Assembly: GCA_038496675.1 (NCBI GenBank)
Contig: CM076650.1
Coordinates: 17,710,359 to 17,774,358 of the forward strand
Length of the DNA: 64,000 bases
Origin: Rachycentron canadum
Lineage: Eukaryota; Chordata; Actinopteri; Carangiformes; Rachycentridae
Reading direction: 5' to 3'
Shown here: in pieces, positions 1-24,500 of the stretch
Position numbering within the stretch: position 1 is the stretch's first letter
Layout of the letters: every line of letters starts with the position of its first letter
The notes under the pieces: generated by a model
Seen by the model: the letters and a program-made list of their open reading frames with translations, nothing else
The model's database searches: none
What the model was told of the DNA's origin: nothing
Made by a program: the position numbers and the translations under genes

Positions 1-64
1 ATAACACAATATAATAACATGATATAACATAATAATCACTATAAATATTTCATCTTTTTTGCAG

Positions 65-13077
<13,013 letters not shown>

Positions 13078-13304
13078 TTCCACAACATACCATCAGTGGG
13101 AGCTGCTATGCTTCACCCACTCTCCCCTGACCCTAAATATGGACCACTAACCTGAGGGGGAGACAAACTTTTTCTTTTTTTTAGTTCTATTTTTTAGTCT
13201 TTTTTAATTGTTATCATTTCTCAGTGGGCCTGCACTTAAGCGCACAGCCTCTTGAAAAGGCAGAGACTGCAGGTATTGTGACAGACACTGAAACAATGAA
13301 AACT

Positions 13305-13321
13305 CAATGCAAATCAATGCA
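13305..13321 (+). promoter_or_regulatory. Tandem miR-33 target sites in the abca1 3' UTR
   Basis: Two copies of CAATGCA, each followed by A, start at 13305 and 13315. Each is a full 8-mer match to the miR-33 seed. They lie about 230 bases after the stop codon, 10 bases apart. Mammalian ABCA1 3' UTRs also carry clustered miR-33 sites, and miR-33, encoded in SREBF introns, represses ABCA1 to limit cholesterol efflux. The match and spacing are seen in the sequence; function in this fish is inferred. Confidence 0.85.
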
Positions 13322-13786
13322 AGTTATATATAAATATATTTAAGATGAAAGGATATTCCTGTGAGGGTTGGAGACTGGTGCTTCTCCTTCACTAGGTGGA
13401 CAGAGAGAGAGAAAAAGACTCAGAACACTTGAAACAACAGCAGGATTTTGATGCTGTTAGACTGGAAATGGACAAGGCATCGGGGATGATAGAAGGAAAT
13501 ATCTCAAGTTTTTAATCCCCAATCCTATAAGTAGTTAGCAGCGTAAAGCAAACAAAAACAAGTTTGGATCATTCACTGCCAACTGCTAAAAGATGGACTG
13601 ACTGGCTACTTTTTTATTCAGGGTCAAACTTCTCTCAATCTCACTTAGTTACCAAGCATAGTCATTTTCTAATTGAAATGATGGTAGAAAAAAAAGCATT
13701 TTCAATCCAAGTGATTTCAGCCAGAAACATGTTGTCATGCAAGATATTAATTTTTACTTATTAGATTTTCTAAGATAATTTAATTC

Positions 13787-13793
13787 TACTTGA
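13787..13793 (+). promoter_or_regulatory. Possible miR-26 seed site in the abca1 3' UTR
   Basis: TACTTGA is a 7-mer match to the miR-26 seed. miR-26 has been reported to target mammalian ABCA1. A single 7-mer in a 2.6 kb AT-rich UTR can easily arise by chance, so support is weak. Confidence 0.35.
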
Positions 13794-13910
13794 CAAACAT
13801 AACCTCTAGTTTTTTTTCCCCTATTTTTGAATAACAATTAAGATCGATAACCAAGTTGTCTTTTTTATTTGTTGTTCTTGGTGTCCTTGACGTTGTCCAG
13901 CACAGTGCCT

Positions 13911-13918
13911 ATACTGTA
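13911..13918 (+). promoter_or_regulatory. miR-144 8-mer site in the abca1 3' UTR
   Basis: ATACTGTA is a complete 8-mer match to the miR-144-3p seed. miR-144 is an established repressor of mammalian ABCA1 downstream of FXR/LXR signalling. The site is about 835 bases past the stop codon. Its presence is seen; its use in this species is inferred. Confidence 0.6.
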
Positions 13919-15673
13919 TCGTGGTGGAGAGAGGAATCTGAGCACTCCATTAAACAATGTATGTAGGCTGCCAAGGAATGTATAAGACAGATACCAACAG
14001 ACATCAAAGCACAAAAAAGGAGCTTTTTGTTGAGATAATGAATGAAACTTGACTGTTTTTTTTTTAATTTGTGTCCTTAATTGTCAAAAACAAAACATAA
14101 CAAAAAAAAAAAACAAACAAAAAAACGTGGTCTGCTGTATTGACTATCGATTTTACTTGCCCTGCACTCTTTAAGTGGAACTAACGGCTAATCAGAGTGG
14201 ACACAAGAAAGCTGCAGATTGCTGAAGAGTTTGGACTGGTTTTTGAAAGTTCATTTGACATGTGTGTTGCATGCTTTCCACTGGCACACACACCTTGACT
14301 ATCAGCACTTCTGTGTGTGCCAACGCATGCCATCAGATAAGCCTGTAAAGGACTGGAGAAAGGACTGAATTCTGCTTAATTGTTGTTGGATTACTAGCGC
14401 ATATATATACATATGGAGTCTACATCCAAATTCTGTTGTAAAAAAAAAAAATGTGATTTTGGTGACGAGATGAATCAAAAGGAAAATGTTCCTGCAGCTA
14501 GAAGGGGACAGTTTAACATCTACTGTGCTTGTATGGGATCTTAAGTTGGCACCTGTTCCAATAACATATGTTTTTATACATGTGAGCTGTGTGAGGACAC
14601 GATGGGAGTGTTTTAGACCAGAACCAGCTCTGATGTGGATATTATGTACAGTAGCAATTGTGTGATGTCAAGTAAAAAAAAAAAAAAAGTGTTACCAGTG
14701 GAGTGAACAAAAAGTATCTGTGCCAAAATGGAACTGAATATGTATCTTTGATCAACCAGCATCATCTTAAGGAGACAATTGTTTTGTGTGTTTGTTTTTG
14801 TTTTTTTGTTTTTAATTTCATTTTTTTTCTGAGCTCCTCTTTTCACTGTCAGCAGTTTGAAACAAAAAGCACATATTATGTGATACATGTGCTCTTTCAT
14901 TCAGTCTTCATTTAAACTATGTGTCGTTTCTATCTTCTAGTGATGTTGCCAAATTCTAACCTTTCTGTCTGTTCACAGTAATGCTGCCACAGTGAAGTTA
15001 GCTGTATTGTCAATAACTCAAATATTTCAGACGTTGAGATACATATTATGTTTCCAGAGCTAGTCAAAAAGCCAGACTTCACTTTAACAGGGACCATGTT
15101 GATTCAAATTGTGCTTTCTATGCTTTATATTCCAAAAAAATCATATCCAGGGTTTAATTTGACAATGATTTTTCACTACGGGTGCTCCTGTGTCATTCAA
15201 AACCTTGGAAGGGGTTTCCATTATCTCTGGGATCTGTTTTGGGGCTTTAGACTAACTCTACTACCAACACTGAGGGTCTGAGCCAGACCACCAAACCCCT
15301 CTGTTAACTTCAAGCACTTTAGAGGCTTAGCAACCCTTTGTTTCAAGTACGTAGGCAGGGTTTTGAAATTAGACATTTGAAAACAAATCTCTGCACAGGA
15401 ACACAGACACGATTCAGACAAATTGAAGCTATACCACTGCATTAAAGTATTTGTTTGAAACTGGAAACGGAATGAAGCATTACATGTGACTGAGAGAATT
15501 GAGCGAAATGAGTAAAAAGCAGAGACAGTCGTGAGATAAAGAGAGAAATGCAGAACATTACAAAGATGGTGATTTTTTTCTCTTCTTGTGCTCTATATTA
15601 TTATTTGTTTACATTTTTAAGTATTAAAACGGTTTGAGTCTGTTACCCATTGTGTATAGTTACTCTTTACATT

Positions 15674-15683
15674 AATAAATAAA
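15674..15683 (+). terminator. abca1 poly(A) signals (two overlapping AATAAA)
   Basis: AATAAA at 15674-15679 and 15678-15683, followed by T/G-rich sequence. This is the last strong signal before the next gene and the likeliest end of the abca1 transcript. Confidence 0.7.
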
Positions 15684-15952
15684 AGAAATCAGACATTTTG
15701 AATGATGACTCCTTATTTGATCATTTATTCTATAGTAGTTTTGTGTAGTTGTGCCAGAAACAAAGGAGCTAATGTGGGCTTGTCAAATGGAAGTTTGTTG
15801 CTACTGACTGAACAAAGGATATGTTTACCGTATGTTTGGGCATGTGTGTTAATGTGTGTGCTGACGACTATGAGTTTCTAGATTGTGCGTGTGATTGTAT
15901 GTCTATTTTCACCTGCTGTGTTCCCACATGCACACACACACCCCACACACAG

Positions 15953-15959
15953 TTTTATT
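15953..15959 (+). promoter_or_regulatory. Weak TATA-like element upstream of the Kazal inhibitor gene
   Basis: TTTTATT lies about 65 bases before the ATG at 16022, where a TATA element would give a roughly 40-base leader. It follows a CA-rich stretch (15931-15950). The match is poor and there is no other support. Confidence 0.3.
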
Positions 15960-16021
15960 GCCAGTGAAAACAGAGACCCAGTCACAGGTCTCTGTCACAG
16001 AGTTATTCATCCACTGACATC

Positions 16022-17774
16022 ATGACTGGAAGAGCTGTTATCCTGGGTCTCCTGCTAATTTGTGTGGCTGCAGGTAATACTCGATTTTTGCTCTACAGTT
16101 TGTCTATAGACAATTTTTGAATTGTTCATGGTTAAATGCCATAGACTGAACCTTACAGAGGTTATAAAATGTATTCACACCCACAGGAAGTTGTTTTGTT
16201 TTATTATTTTAAAGCATTAAACCGCAGTAAACATGCCTACAAAGTGATCTGCAGGCTATTAATGTCAAATTGAAATATGCATGTTTGCATACTTTCTATA
16301 AGCACTGTAGAGTATATTACATATTGACATTAAATGATATTACACATGTAAAAATGATATCAGTATTACATAGTAGGGACTCATATACTGTAATGTATTT
16401 ACAGAGTATTGACTGTTAGATCAGAAATAAAATATATCAGATCGTGTATTGACTTCTTTCAGCCTAAAATACATTCATGTAAATCATGTATGCTACATGT
16501 GTGTCGTCAGTTTTGCAGACTGACGATATCTTTCTACATTAGAGGAGTTGTTCATGGGGCGACGTTAATTATTTATAAATTTATGGTTTTATGAGTCATG
16601 TGCTTTCTTTCACAGAAGCAGAGAAGAAGTCAGAAGTCATGAGGAAGGTGAAATACAAGCCTTTAAAAAGAAAAATGTCATTTACACAGTGTGTGCTCAG
16701 CAGCATGTGTGTCTAATCCCCAAACCTCACATGATATGAATATGCTTTATTGTCTGGCAGCCTTCTTGTCCCAACATGCAGGAGATTGTAGCATGTTCTC
16801 TGAATCTTGCTCCAGTGTGTGGCAGCGATGGAAACACTTATGCCAACGAGTGTACCCTGTGTGCCGAGAGACAGTGAGTACACACAGCTGCTCCACTCCC
16901 ATGGCCTTCACACAACATCTGACTTGACTTTATGGAAGAAAAAGTACGTAAGTCGCCATCTGGTGGTGAAAGAATCTAAAGATTACAGTCACAAAGCTGA
17001 ACCCTGACCGACTCACAACAGCAGCTGACTCATACGACTGGAGCATGATTTCAAATTTAGTTTATTATTCTTTTTCGGTCTCCTGGGGATGAGCGATCTT
17101 AACTGGAAATAACAATCACACCACTGGTGACCAAATAATATGCACCCATCCCTTGTTTTTTATGGATCAGTTGTTTTTATGAGATCCTTGCTCTCATTGA
17201 AGAGTGACAAAAATACTGGCAAAACAATTGAACAGGTGTTACAATTAAAGCTAATGAAGAATGGCTTAACAAGAAAAGATAGAGGACTGAAACTTTCTTT
17301 TGTTAAATATGAGCTCTTGCTGATGCCTGATGCCAAAAGTTGGCTGATGACAATGTCATTTGTGTGTTTGGTTGTAAAGTGGAGTATTTGTCAAATTAAA
17401 ATGTACAGGTCTTAGATGAAAAGTGAGTGGACTTCAGCTGTTGTCATAATTAATCATGAGCGGGGTGTGGACACCTGAAGCAAATGTTATGCTCGTCCAT
17501 TAGGTAGATGCTGGGATTTAAATAAAAGCTATAGTGCTACTGTGGCTTAAAAGCATTAATGATGCCTTTTACATCTTTACCTGAGACATAATAAGCTTGT
17601 ATGAGGTGGCATTTCCCAAAGGAGCCTTTTGGCTTCAGTTTTTCAGTTAGTGCACCCACCACCACCTACACGGAGCTGAGCAAAAGCGAATGAATCACAG
17701 CCAAGTCATGTTATGTTTCTCTTTGCAGAATAACCAAGATGGACATTTTGATCGTCAAGGATGAAAGCTGCTGA
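16022..17774 (+). CDS. Secreted Kazal-type serine protease inhibitor (SPINK-like)
   Basis: Four exons (16022-16073, 16616-16647, 16761-16873, 17729-17774) splice in phase to an 80-residue protein. Residues 1-17 form a hydrophobic signal peptide (start MTGRAVILGLLLICVAA). A short charged spacer leads into one Kazal domain whose six cysteines are spaced 8-7-10-2-17, as in pancreatic secretory trypsin inhibitors, including the conserved VCGSDGNTYANEC core. By Kazal convention the P1 residue is the second after Cys2; here it is Leu (C-S-L). That points to chymotrypsin/elastase-like targets rather than trypsin. The family acts outside the cell as a tight-binding substrate mimic. It resembles small fish SPINK proteins (spink2/spink4 type), but I cannot fix the orthologue. 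The ATG is the first after a short leader and directly begins the signal peptide. Confidence 0.9.
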
Positions 17775-17890
17775 ACCGCACAGGTTGTGATGAAACCTGA
17801 TGTTGTGATGACCAATCAGGATCAAATAATGTATCCATTGTGGATGTTTGAAATGATAGCTGGATCACAAGTGTCCTAAATGTTTTTGTC

Positions 17891-17912
17891 ATTAAATGCC
17901 ATGAGTAATAAA
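17891..17912 (+). terminator. Poly(A) signals of the Kazal inhibitor gene
   Basis: ATTAAA at 17891 and AATAAA at 17907-17912, about 120-135 bases after the stop codon and followed by a GT/T-rich downstream stretch. Confidence 0.75.
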
Positions 17913-17938
17913 TGTCAATCAGTAAGCAACAATTTTGT

Positions 17939-17976
17939 GTTTTTTTTTTTTTTTTTTTGTTTTTGTTTTTGTTTTT
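17939..17976. repeat. Poly(T) / (TTTTTG)n low-complexity tract
   Basis: A T run of about 20 bases followed by several TTTTTG-type units just past the Kazal gene's poly(A) signal. It may be simple slippage DNA or the A-tail remnant of an inserted element on the other strand; no element body is recognisable. Confidence 0.7.
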
Positions 17977-18273
17977 TATCAATGAAATCCAAATCTCAGT
18001 AATCATGATTAGAAGTCTGGAAAAGAAACTGATGTTAGAATTTTAAAAAAAAAGTATTTTAAAAAAGTTAGGCCAATAGATATAATTTTAAAATGATGCT
18101 AATATCACGAGAAATCAAAAGAAAGGGGAGGAGATTTAGTGATTACTGTAACACAGTCTGAGAGGCATTCCTTTGTAATGTGGAGGCAGGAGGTGAATGA
18201 TCGGTTGGTTATCTCTGTGGGCAAGGTAATTGTTTACACTCCTTATACTGAGTAACAAAGTGGTCAATAACGT

Positions 18274-18301
18274 TTGTGTGCGTGTGTGTGTGTGTGTGTG
18301 T
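18274..18301. repeat. (GT)n microsatellite
   Basis: Short GT dinucleotide run with a single C interruption, about 250 bases upstream of the stra6l start codon. The surrounding 17977-18417 stretch holds no gene that I can support. Confidence 0.85.
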
Positions 18302-18417
18302 TCGAGATATAGGCAAACTGAGTGAGTGTGAGCAACAATGCTGGCAAAAGAAAAAATGGACAGAGGACACAGACACACATACTAGTAGAAAGGACATAAA
18401 ACAATATTTGTATCCTG

Positions 18418-18430
18418 ATGTCAAAGGTCA
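18418..18430 (+). promoter_or_regulatory. DR1-type nuclear-receptor element upstream of stra6l
   Basis: ATGTCA-A-AGGTCA: two direct half sites spaced by one base, the second perfect and the first with one mismatch to AGGTCA. This is the HNF4 / RXR heterodimer (PPAR, COUP-TF) type of site. It lies about 120 bases before the first stra6l coding exon. An AP-1 consensus TGAGTCA follows at 18437-18443. Binding is inferred. Confidence 0.5.
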
Positions 18431-18551
18431 AATGTGTGAGTCACATGGTTGAAACCAGGAAACGGAGAAGAGGTATCAATCCACAGCCACTTCCTTTATT
18501 TTCAGAGTAGAAACAAGGCTTTTTAGGCTTCAGTCAACTGACTTATCAAGG

Positions 18552-21500
18552 ATGATAGGAAGCCAAGTGGAACATGAGTAAGTACAGATAAATACTCTGC
18601 TTACTGTCACTGTCATTATGATACTGCCCTTTACCTTGTTACTCTCAGCTGTCAGTTTGCTGTGTTATTGTTCCATGCGGTTTGGGATAAACAACCTGGT
18701 TCCGGCACTTCTGAATCAAGACAGAGGAATAAACTTGAACCTGAGCCTCGACAAGCTTGACGGAGAACAAGGGATTAAATCATATAAAACCTCTACATGT
18801 CACTGATTTGCAGATTTCATAATCGTGCATTCATCAGTTGTGATGTCCAACAGCTGTTCAGTTTTTCGCTTATGTGCTGTTTAGCACGGTTGAGTTCAGG
18901 CCATGATCTTAGTGTTGTTTCTGCTCCATCTCATTCATTTGTACTTTCTTTTTGTCCTTCTCTTTTCTGCTTTGACTCAAGAACATTGAGTTACATCATG
19001 TTCACGTTGTCACTGTTTCTTTAGGGTCTCCACGGTTCAGGACTGTAAAAATGGAATCTCTATGGATCTCTTCCTGCACCTGTCACTCATACCATCAGTA
19101 AGTCATCCATCCATTGAACCAAGAATATTAACATAAAAAAAAAAAAAGTCAGCTTATTAAAAATGCATTTGTTTTAATGTGGCTTCTTTCATGTATAACT
19201 GTGTTGTGTTTGCTATACACTGAAATGAACATTAAGTTCATCAAGTTTGTCTCAGAACCCTTTTCAATCTGTAATGCATAGGACATTTATCTGTCTGTCC
19301 GTTTGTCAACAAGTTGGTGTGTTGATTTATATATTATTTATTATTTATTGTCTACCAGGTGGTGATCGTAGGGGTGCTCTCATTCCTCCAGAAAAGAGCC
19401 CAGAGACTGGCCATCGATCGCAGACTGCCGTTCCTGGGGGGACGTTTTGCCATTGTGGTGTAAGTCAGCACCAGTGAAAGTAAATATGTCAAGAAGAAAT
19501 AGAAATAACAAACTCTTCAGCAACATAGAGTGTAGCTTTGTTTATGACACGTTGTCAATGATGTGCCCCAGGCCTTTGGATACTATAGGCAGCCTCAGTA
19601 ATCGGTGGTCCTATGGGTTTGCATTTGGTGCTGTGTCCAGCAGCGTTCTGCTGCTCTTCTCTGAACGTTACATACCCTTCACAGTCCCATCCTGGGCCAG
19701 AGGTACTCGCTCTGTTTACAATTGTTATCCAAGCAGCTTTACTATGCATATACAGTAAATACACAGACTGATGCAATGTTTCCTGACTGTTCTCCTCAGC
19801 TATAGTGTACCTGGTTGGAGCTTTAGAAGTGGGCCTGGTGTACTTCCCTTTCTTTGCCTGTCTGTCCACACCTTTCAGAGCAGCTGGTGCTCTGCTGGGA
19901 ATACTCTACTCTCTGTCCTGGTAAACATTTATTCATACCATATGTTCAGACATACAATATATATATCACACAATGTGGATTAGTACTGCAGATGGTTTCT
20001 TATATATCACCAGTAAGTGGTGCAATATTCTAATATGATGAAAATTATATGTACATTATTTTACATACAATATAAAGATATTTATTTTAATTATTTTATT
20101 ATTAAAAATTATATGAATGATGTACATGATGGACAAATTAATGGATGTATATGTGGCAGACTTTATATGACTTGATGCTTGTGTGTAGGATCATGGTTAC
20201 AGTCTGGGATACATTCACCTGTCCTAATGGTGAGGTAGGTGAGCGCTAAACCCATGAAAGCTGGTGGAAGTATAATGTACCTGTTATAGTGTCACTTCAT
20301 GAAAATAAATAAATAAATTAATGGATGACTTTGTGTGTATGGTTTTAAAGATTTTGGGTAAACACCAGAAGATAATTGCCCAGTGGCCCTGCATCTTCTC
20401 CCTCGTCTTCCTCTTGGGTCGATTTGTGTACATGCTGGTTAAAGCTGTTCGGATACATCTAAAACTAGAACCAGAGGTTAGCTTGACTAAAGCGTGAAAT
20501 CTACTATTTGTTAACTTATATTTTTATTTATTTGCAAGTTATTGTAAGACATTAAATTGTAACATTTACTGATAAATTTAATTTTCTGTTGCATTTTAAT
20601 TTTTGCTATAATTTGGTCATAAATTTAGGTTGGACAGTGATTACATAACTTTTCTTCCCTGCATTTTCTGACTAATAAACTCTGCTGAATCTGCTGCCAG
20701 GACCCTGAGGAGCAGAATGAGCTACACCAGGTACAGCATGTTAAGCGACTGCTGAGGAAAACACCCACACACAGGTATGTAAGACACACAGGTAAGACAC
20801 ATTCATCCACATGTGCACCACTGCTGCTTTCAAGTATTTTTTTGTACAGCCACAGATTGCCTGTTATGACACCCATTTTTGAAAGTTTTAACCGGTTTAC
20901 CATTAATTATGAGCATTTTAATGCAGATGCTAAGTGAAATCTTTCATTTCAAAATTCCATTTTGAAATGAATTTGCATTACTTGCATTACTTTAGTGTTA
21001 ATGTATCCTGCCTTGAAATTCAGTGCAGTGTGTTCGAGTGCTGCTGGTAAGCTTCTCCATCTGAGGTTAATGCAGTTGACTCAGCTGTACTGATGTGAAT
21101 TAAAATACTACACATGTAACATTAAAAATTCCACAAAAATTGAAGTTACAGTACCAGTGTTCAGATAACACTTGAAAGCAGCAATACGCAAGGACATATA
21201 CAGTAAATACTGTGGTTTTTACCTTTCTGTGTTACAGTAAGCCACTCAGCTGGTTCCAGAGGCGAGTGTATGAGTGGGACCCCTACTTCAAGTTCCCCAA
21301 CAGGATCATTGGCACTGTCATTATATCTCTTATAGGCCTATACACAGTAAACACATCTCTTGTAATTTTCAGTTTCAGAAATGTTACACAAACTGTGCAT
21401 TTGCTTCAGGTGCAGGTGTTTTCATTTGTCCTTTTACAATTTCTCTAGATGACTCTAGCAGACTACAGTCTCAGTAATGTGGTTTTTCACCAAGTAGAAA

Positions 21501-24500
21501 AGTGGAAGAATACCCTTAAATATCTGGTTACCTCTTGTAACCAGACTGAAGCTCTGGGAGCCATGATACCACAGCTGGAGGAATTCATTGATGTGGCAAG
21601 AAGTGAGTTGGTCTACACCCTCCTATATCTGGTGCATCCATGATCTGTATGATTTTGTGTGTGTTAGCCATCTAACAAGATTAAGAATAGTTTTCACCAA
21701 ATCTGTCCTGCTTCATATAAGTAAAAGTCATAATAATCTCTCATCTGTTGTTTATGATGGTCATAACTTTGTGATAAAAAGTGAATTTCTAAATTTTTTT
21801 CTAGAGTCATGGCTAGCTACCACCATCTTTGCTAGTCTCAACTCTGTTGCCTACACCTTCCATGTATTGGCATGTTACAGGTAAGAGATCCTAAAAGATG
21901 TGAAACATAGGTCTACATGTTTGGAAGAATAACAAATATTAAAATGAAAGTCATTCATCTGGTTAAGTTTCTGTGAATTCAAAGGAAATTTCTAGCATTT
22001 ATCACATGGTATACTGATGCCATAGGAAACACTTGAAGAGACTGTGGAAGGGACAGAGGGGTTTTATTCCAGAGAAGTTTCACAACCCTAGTTCTGCTGT
22101 CAGTGTAGTAAGTAATGCACACACATGCACTTAGCAGATGTCAGATGATTCCAGAGCAAAACAGATTTCAGCTTGGCTCTAAACACTTAAAATCAGTTTT
22201 CACGAGTGGGACATTGGGCCCAGTTTAACAGTGTCTGCAGGTCAGGATGTGTGTCACCATGTATGAATTATTTATAGGCCACATATTTCAAACTATACAG
22301 CCACTGCACCCCACAAGTGCTGCACGAGCATTACATGATTATCACAGTTTGGTTCCAGCCATTTTAACAAGACTCCCACAGTGGGGAACAGGTTGTGGCT
22401 AATTATCTGTGCAAAAGCAAAAGCAGCTCTAACAAACACACAGTTGCCAGTGTCTGAACATTTTAAATGAGTGAACGTGCATGTGAGTGTTTTAAATATG
22501 CATACAGATCCTCATGGGAATGTTTTTTTTAATGCATCTGTGAATGTTTGCATCTTATTCTATTTGTCCTCTCATATTATTGCATATATTTAATTCATAT
22601 GCACTTCTGACCAAAAGACCTTATAAATAAATAAATAAATTCTCTTTTATTTACACAGGCTTCCATTGCACGATACTCTGGATGGCAAATAGCATTTACA
22701 CTGTGGGGTGAGCTTTTCTTCACAAGAACAGACAAAACAAATGAAGCAGCTGATGTGATCTGCATCAGGACATCCTTCATTCGTGTTGTGGGATCCAATC
22801 CAAACTATTATTTTATGCAGTTTCACAAATAAAAACAACACTAAGATTTAAGTCTTGAGAAAAAATGAGTGTTATCTACACAACAATGTAATATCTATCT
22901 AAAATTGTTATTTGTCAGATTATTTTGTTATGAAATCCATGGAAAATAGTAAATTGGCCAAAATATCAGAGATACCTTTCATTTATCGTGGAAATATGAA
23001 TGTAGTGAAAACCTCTTCACGCAAACCTATCAATTTGTTTCTCTTCACATGAAATATAGTTGTACATTTAGGCTTCTTTTGCATTTTGAGTGGCAAAACA
23101 AAGTATGAGATGTGAAATGATGCCATTGCTCTCCTCTACTTTTCTTTTATTTCTTAGGCTATCTGATTGTCCATTTTGTCCACTTCCTGTTTGCCCTGCT
23201 CTTGGTTTATGGGCTGGTTCTTCCTATTCAGCATGGAAAAGTCCTAAGCATGCTCTCTAACCTGGGAATCATTCTGTAAGGCTTCTTTCCCTGTGGTTGT
23301 AGATATATGATAACATTGATAGACCGATTGATTTTTGCTTTTCGTGTGTGTCTTTTAGCCTGACCATCGGTCTAGTGATTGGCCTGGTGATTTTCCAGGT
23401 AGTTCTCGTTCAGATCTTCTTCCTCCAGGACAAACTGTCTCCTACAGATAAACAAAAACCTTTGGCTCTCAACAACAGGTTGGTATATATCAGTACAGGT
23501 ATGAAGTGTGGGCTCTAAAAACATCAAATGGATGCTGTGCTAAACTACTCTTATTGTGAGCAAACACTGTATCTGTTGAAAAGAGAAGCTGGCAATGAAC
23601 AGCAAAACTAATAAATTATTACCTGTGTAATGTGGATGTGGTGAGGACATTATGTGATGGTGAAGTTAGAAAACTTGCATTTCCTCTGATGTAATAGTAT
23701 AAAATAGCTTCAATTATTTGCAGTAACAGGTGTGAAAGTATTTTAAATGCTCACTTTTTAGAGTAAGTCAATATGATTTGAAGTAAATATGTATGGTAGA
23801 GTAGCTGAAGATCACAGCCGACCCTCCCTCTGCTCTTCAGGAAGGCGTTCCACTGCTTCAACTACTTCTTCTTTTTTTACAATGTGGTGATGGGGATCAG
23901 CAACTGCATCTTGAGGTTGCTGTGTAGTATGGTTGTAGGAACATGGCTGGTGTCTCGCATAGACCGAACCATCATGCAGAGAGGATATGAAAACATGGAT
24001 GCTGGTGAGCCTAAGTTCACATGCAAACACAAGCAAGACATGATGAAAAGTAGAAGTGGTGCTTAAATCCAGAACCTCTGCCATGTGATGGCAGCATTTC
24101 ACAAAGCACCAGCACACTGTGTTTCTCAAGGCAAGAACATATATTTTGTACTGTAAAAATGCTTTGTACAGCTATATTGATTTACAGCATATACAGCTGG
24201 AATACTGAGCTTGTAGAAATATATCAGAGGAGTTTATATAAACCATCCAGCATTCATAAGTGTATTACTGTTATATTATGTTCAAACCAGAACTAACAGC
24301 CTTTGCCGTCGTTGATCACTGTTAATCTTGAGAAGCAAGCATATGAAAAGCTCCAGGTATCATCATGTAATTCATATCCATAGGTCAAAATACATCAATA
24401 TAAATATAAATGAATGTAATAAACATGAAATAGATAGATAACAACAATATGAATAAAATGTTGTAAATTCAGTGGTCTTTCACATTTATGATGAGTAGAT

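Larger units (their letters stand above)
13078..15690 (+). other. abca1: abca1 3' untranslated region
   Basis: A 2.6 kb non-coding stretch between the abca1 stop at 13075-13077 and overlapping AATAAA signals at 15674-15683. It is AT-rich with several A and T runs. It holds miRNA target motifs known from mammalian ABCA1 3' UTRs, listed separately. I see no other gene in it. The exact 3' end is inferred from the poly(A) signals alone. Confidence 0.75.
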
